DNA of 64,000 nt, from positions 20,405,692 to 20,469,691 of the forward strand of contig CM067503.1 in assembly GCA_034509495.1 (NCBI GenBank), read 5' to 3'. How positions within the stretch are numbered: position 1 is the stretch's first letter; every line of letters starts with the position of its first letter. The notes under the pieces are model-generated. The model was given only the letters and a program-made list of their open reading frames with translations, searched no databases and was not told where the DNA came from. Below, piece after piece: positions 63,385 through 64,000 of this stretch. The DNA is from Acestrorhynchus altus (lineage: Eukaryota > Chordata > Actinopteri > Characiformes > Acestrorhynchidae). A program made the translations under genes and the position numbers.

Positions 63385-64000
63385 CTGTAGGAGAATAAAA
63401 GCATGCATGATAAAACATTCCTCCTGTGTCTGTATTTTAAACACACCTACCCTCACTCTGCAGTGATGTGACAACATTCTGTACAATAGAGGTAGGCGAC
63501 CACAGTCCTGGAGTGCCAGCTTCCTGATGCTTGCAGATTTCTCTGTTTTAACAGAACAACTAAACCTGGCACTTAACAGACGAGTTGAATCAGGAAAGGA
63601 CTTTTAGAAATCCTTTCACTTTATGAATGGAATTACTGAAATTAATTGAATTTTTCATGATATTCTATTTTTTTGACCAGTACCTGTATGTATTCAGACA
63701 GTGGGAAGAAAGTCTGAAACATCTGCAGTACTTTGGGGCAGGGTAGGCTACTTGACTTTTTTCCTGCCCTCAGGTCAATCCAGTGAGCAAAATGTTACTG
63801 CTGCAAGTTGAATCACACGTATTAAGTGTGTAATTACACACTGGCTAATCTAGGTGTCAATTTCTATTACTGTGAATGATTGTCTTCCATTAACGTCCGT
63901 ACATTTTTGCTAGGATTCTGTTGTGAAAGTACTGTGATGGACAAAAACAGAAACAAAAAGAAACAAAATCCTGAATTCTATGAACTGCTGAGACAATGAG
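63385..64000. other. gars1: gars1 intron running off the right edge
   Basis: No coding sequence for the upstream WHEP-domain exon is present. Positions 63,500-63,600 carry the dispersed 'agtcctggagtgcc..gaatcagg' repeat seen in klhl40 introns. Confidence 0.5.

Overview
The window is a vertebrate nuclear locus, almost certainly from a ray-finned fish and probably an otophysan teleost. Support comes from intron-rich genes with vertebrate orthologues, tRNA-derived SINEs, many decayed Tc1/mariner copies, and long AT, ATT, AAAG and GT microsatellites. Base composition is AT-rich outside exons. There are no bacterial features, CRISPR arrays or operons. The species cannot be fixed from sequence alone; the otophysan call is an inference from repeat style.

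Layout, left to right. (1) 1-12.7 kb is repeat-rich DNA upstream of zbtb47. It has one terminal-exon-like ORF at 684-827 that I cannot name. (2) 12,736-21,984 (+) is zbtb47, a BTB plus nine-C2H2-finger transcription factor; I rebuilt six coding exons, and only the initiator-codon exon is missing. (3) 22-33.6 kb is gene-free, with a SINE, a TIR element, a long TA/ATT microsatellite and a Tc1-like relic. (4) 33,632-37,527 (-) is klhl40, complete in six exons (616 aa). (5) 40,905-50,989 (-) is hhatl, complete coding sequence in eleven exons (536 aa). (6) 53,644-54,208 (-) is a possible two-exon small gene of 75 aa that I do not recognise. (7) 56,091-63,384 (-) is gars1, the last fifteen coding exons (627 aa); the 5' exons lie beyond the right edge.

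The exon models were joined by splice signals, and each complete or C-terminal set stays in frame across all junctions. One gars1 intron (58,234-58,400) breaks the GT-AG rule and instead has the full signature of a U12-type AT-AC intron. This is the most notable structural finding.

zbtb47 and klhl40 are convergent. klhl40, hhatl, the small ORF and gars1 all read leftward. From family knowledge, KLHL40 stabilises thin-filament proteins in striated muscle and HHATL is a striated-muscle ER membrane protein. Their adjacency with ZBTB47 matches the human 3p22 cluster, whereas human GARS1 is on chromosome 7. The hhatl-gars1 junction is therefore a synteny break relative to human. I see no evidence for a wholly new biological system. 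The items most worth following are the AT-AC intron, the unnamed small gene, an undescribed dispersed repeat of about 0.85 kb in three copies, and repeats sitting close to splice donors.
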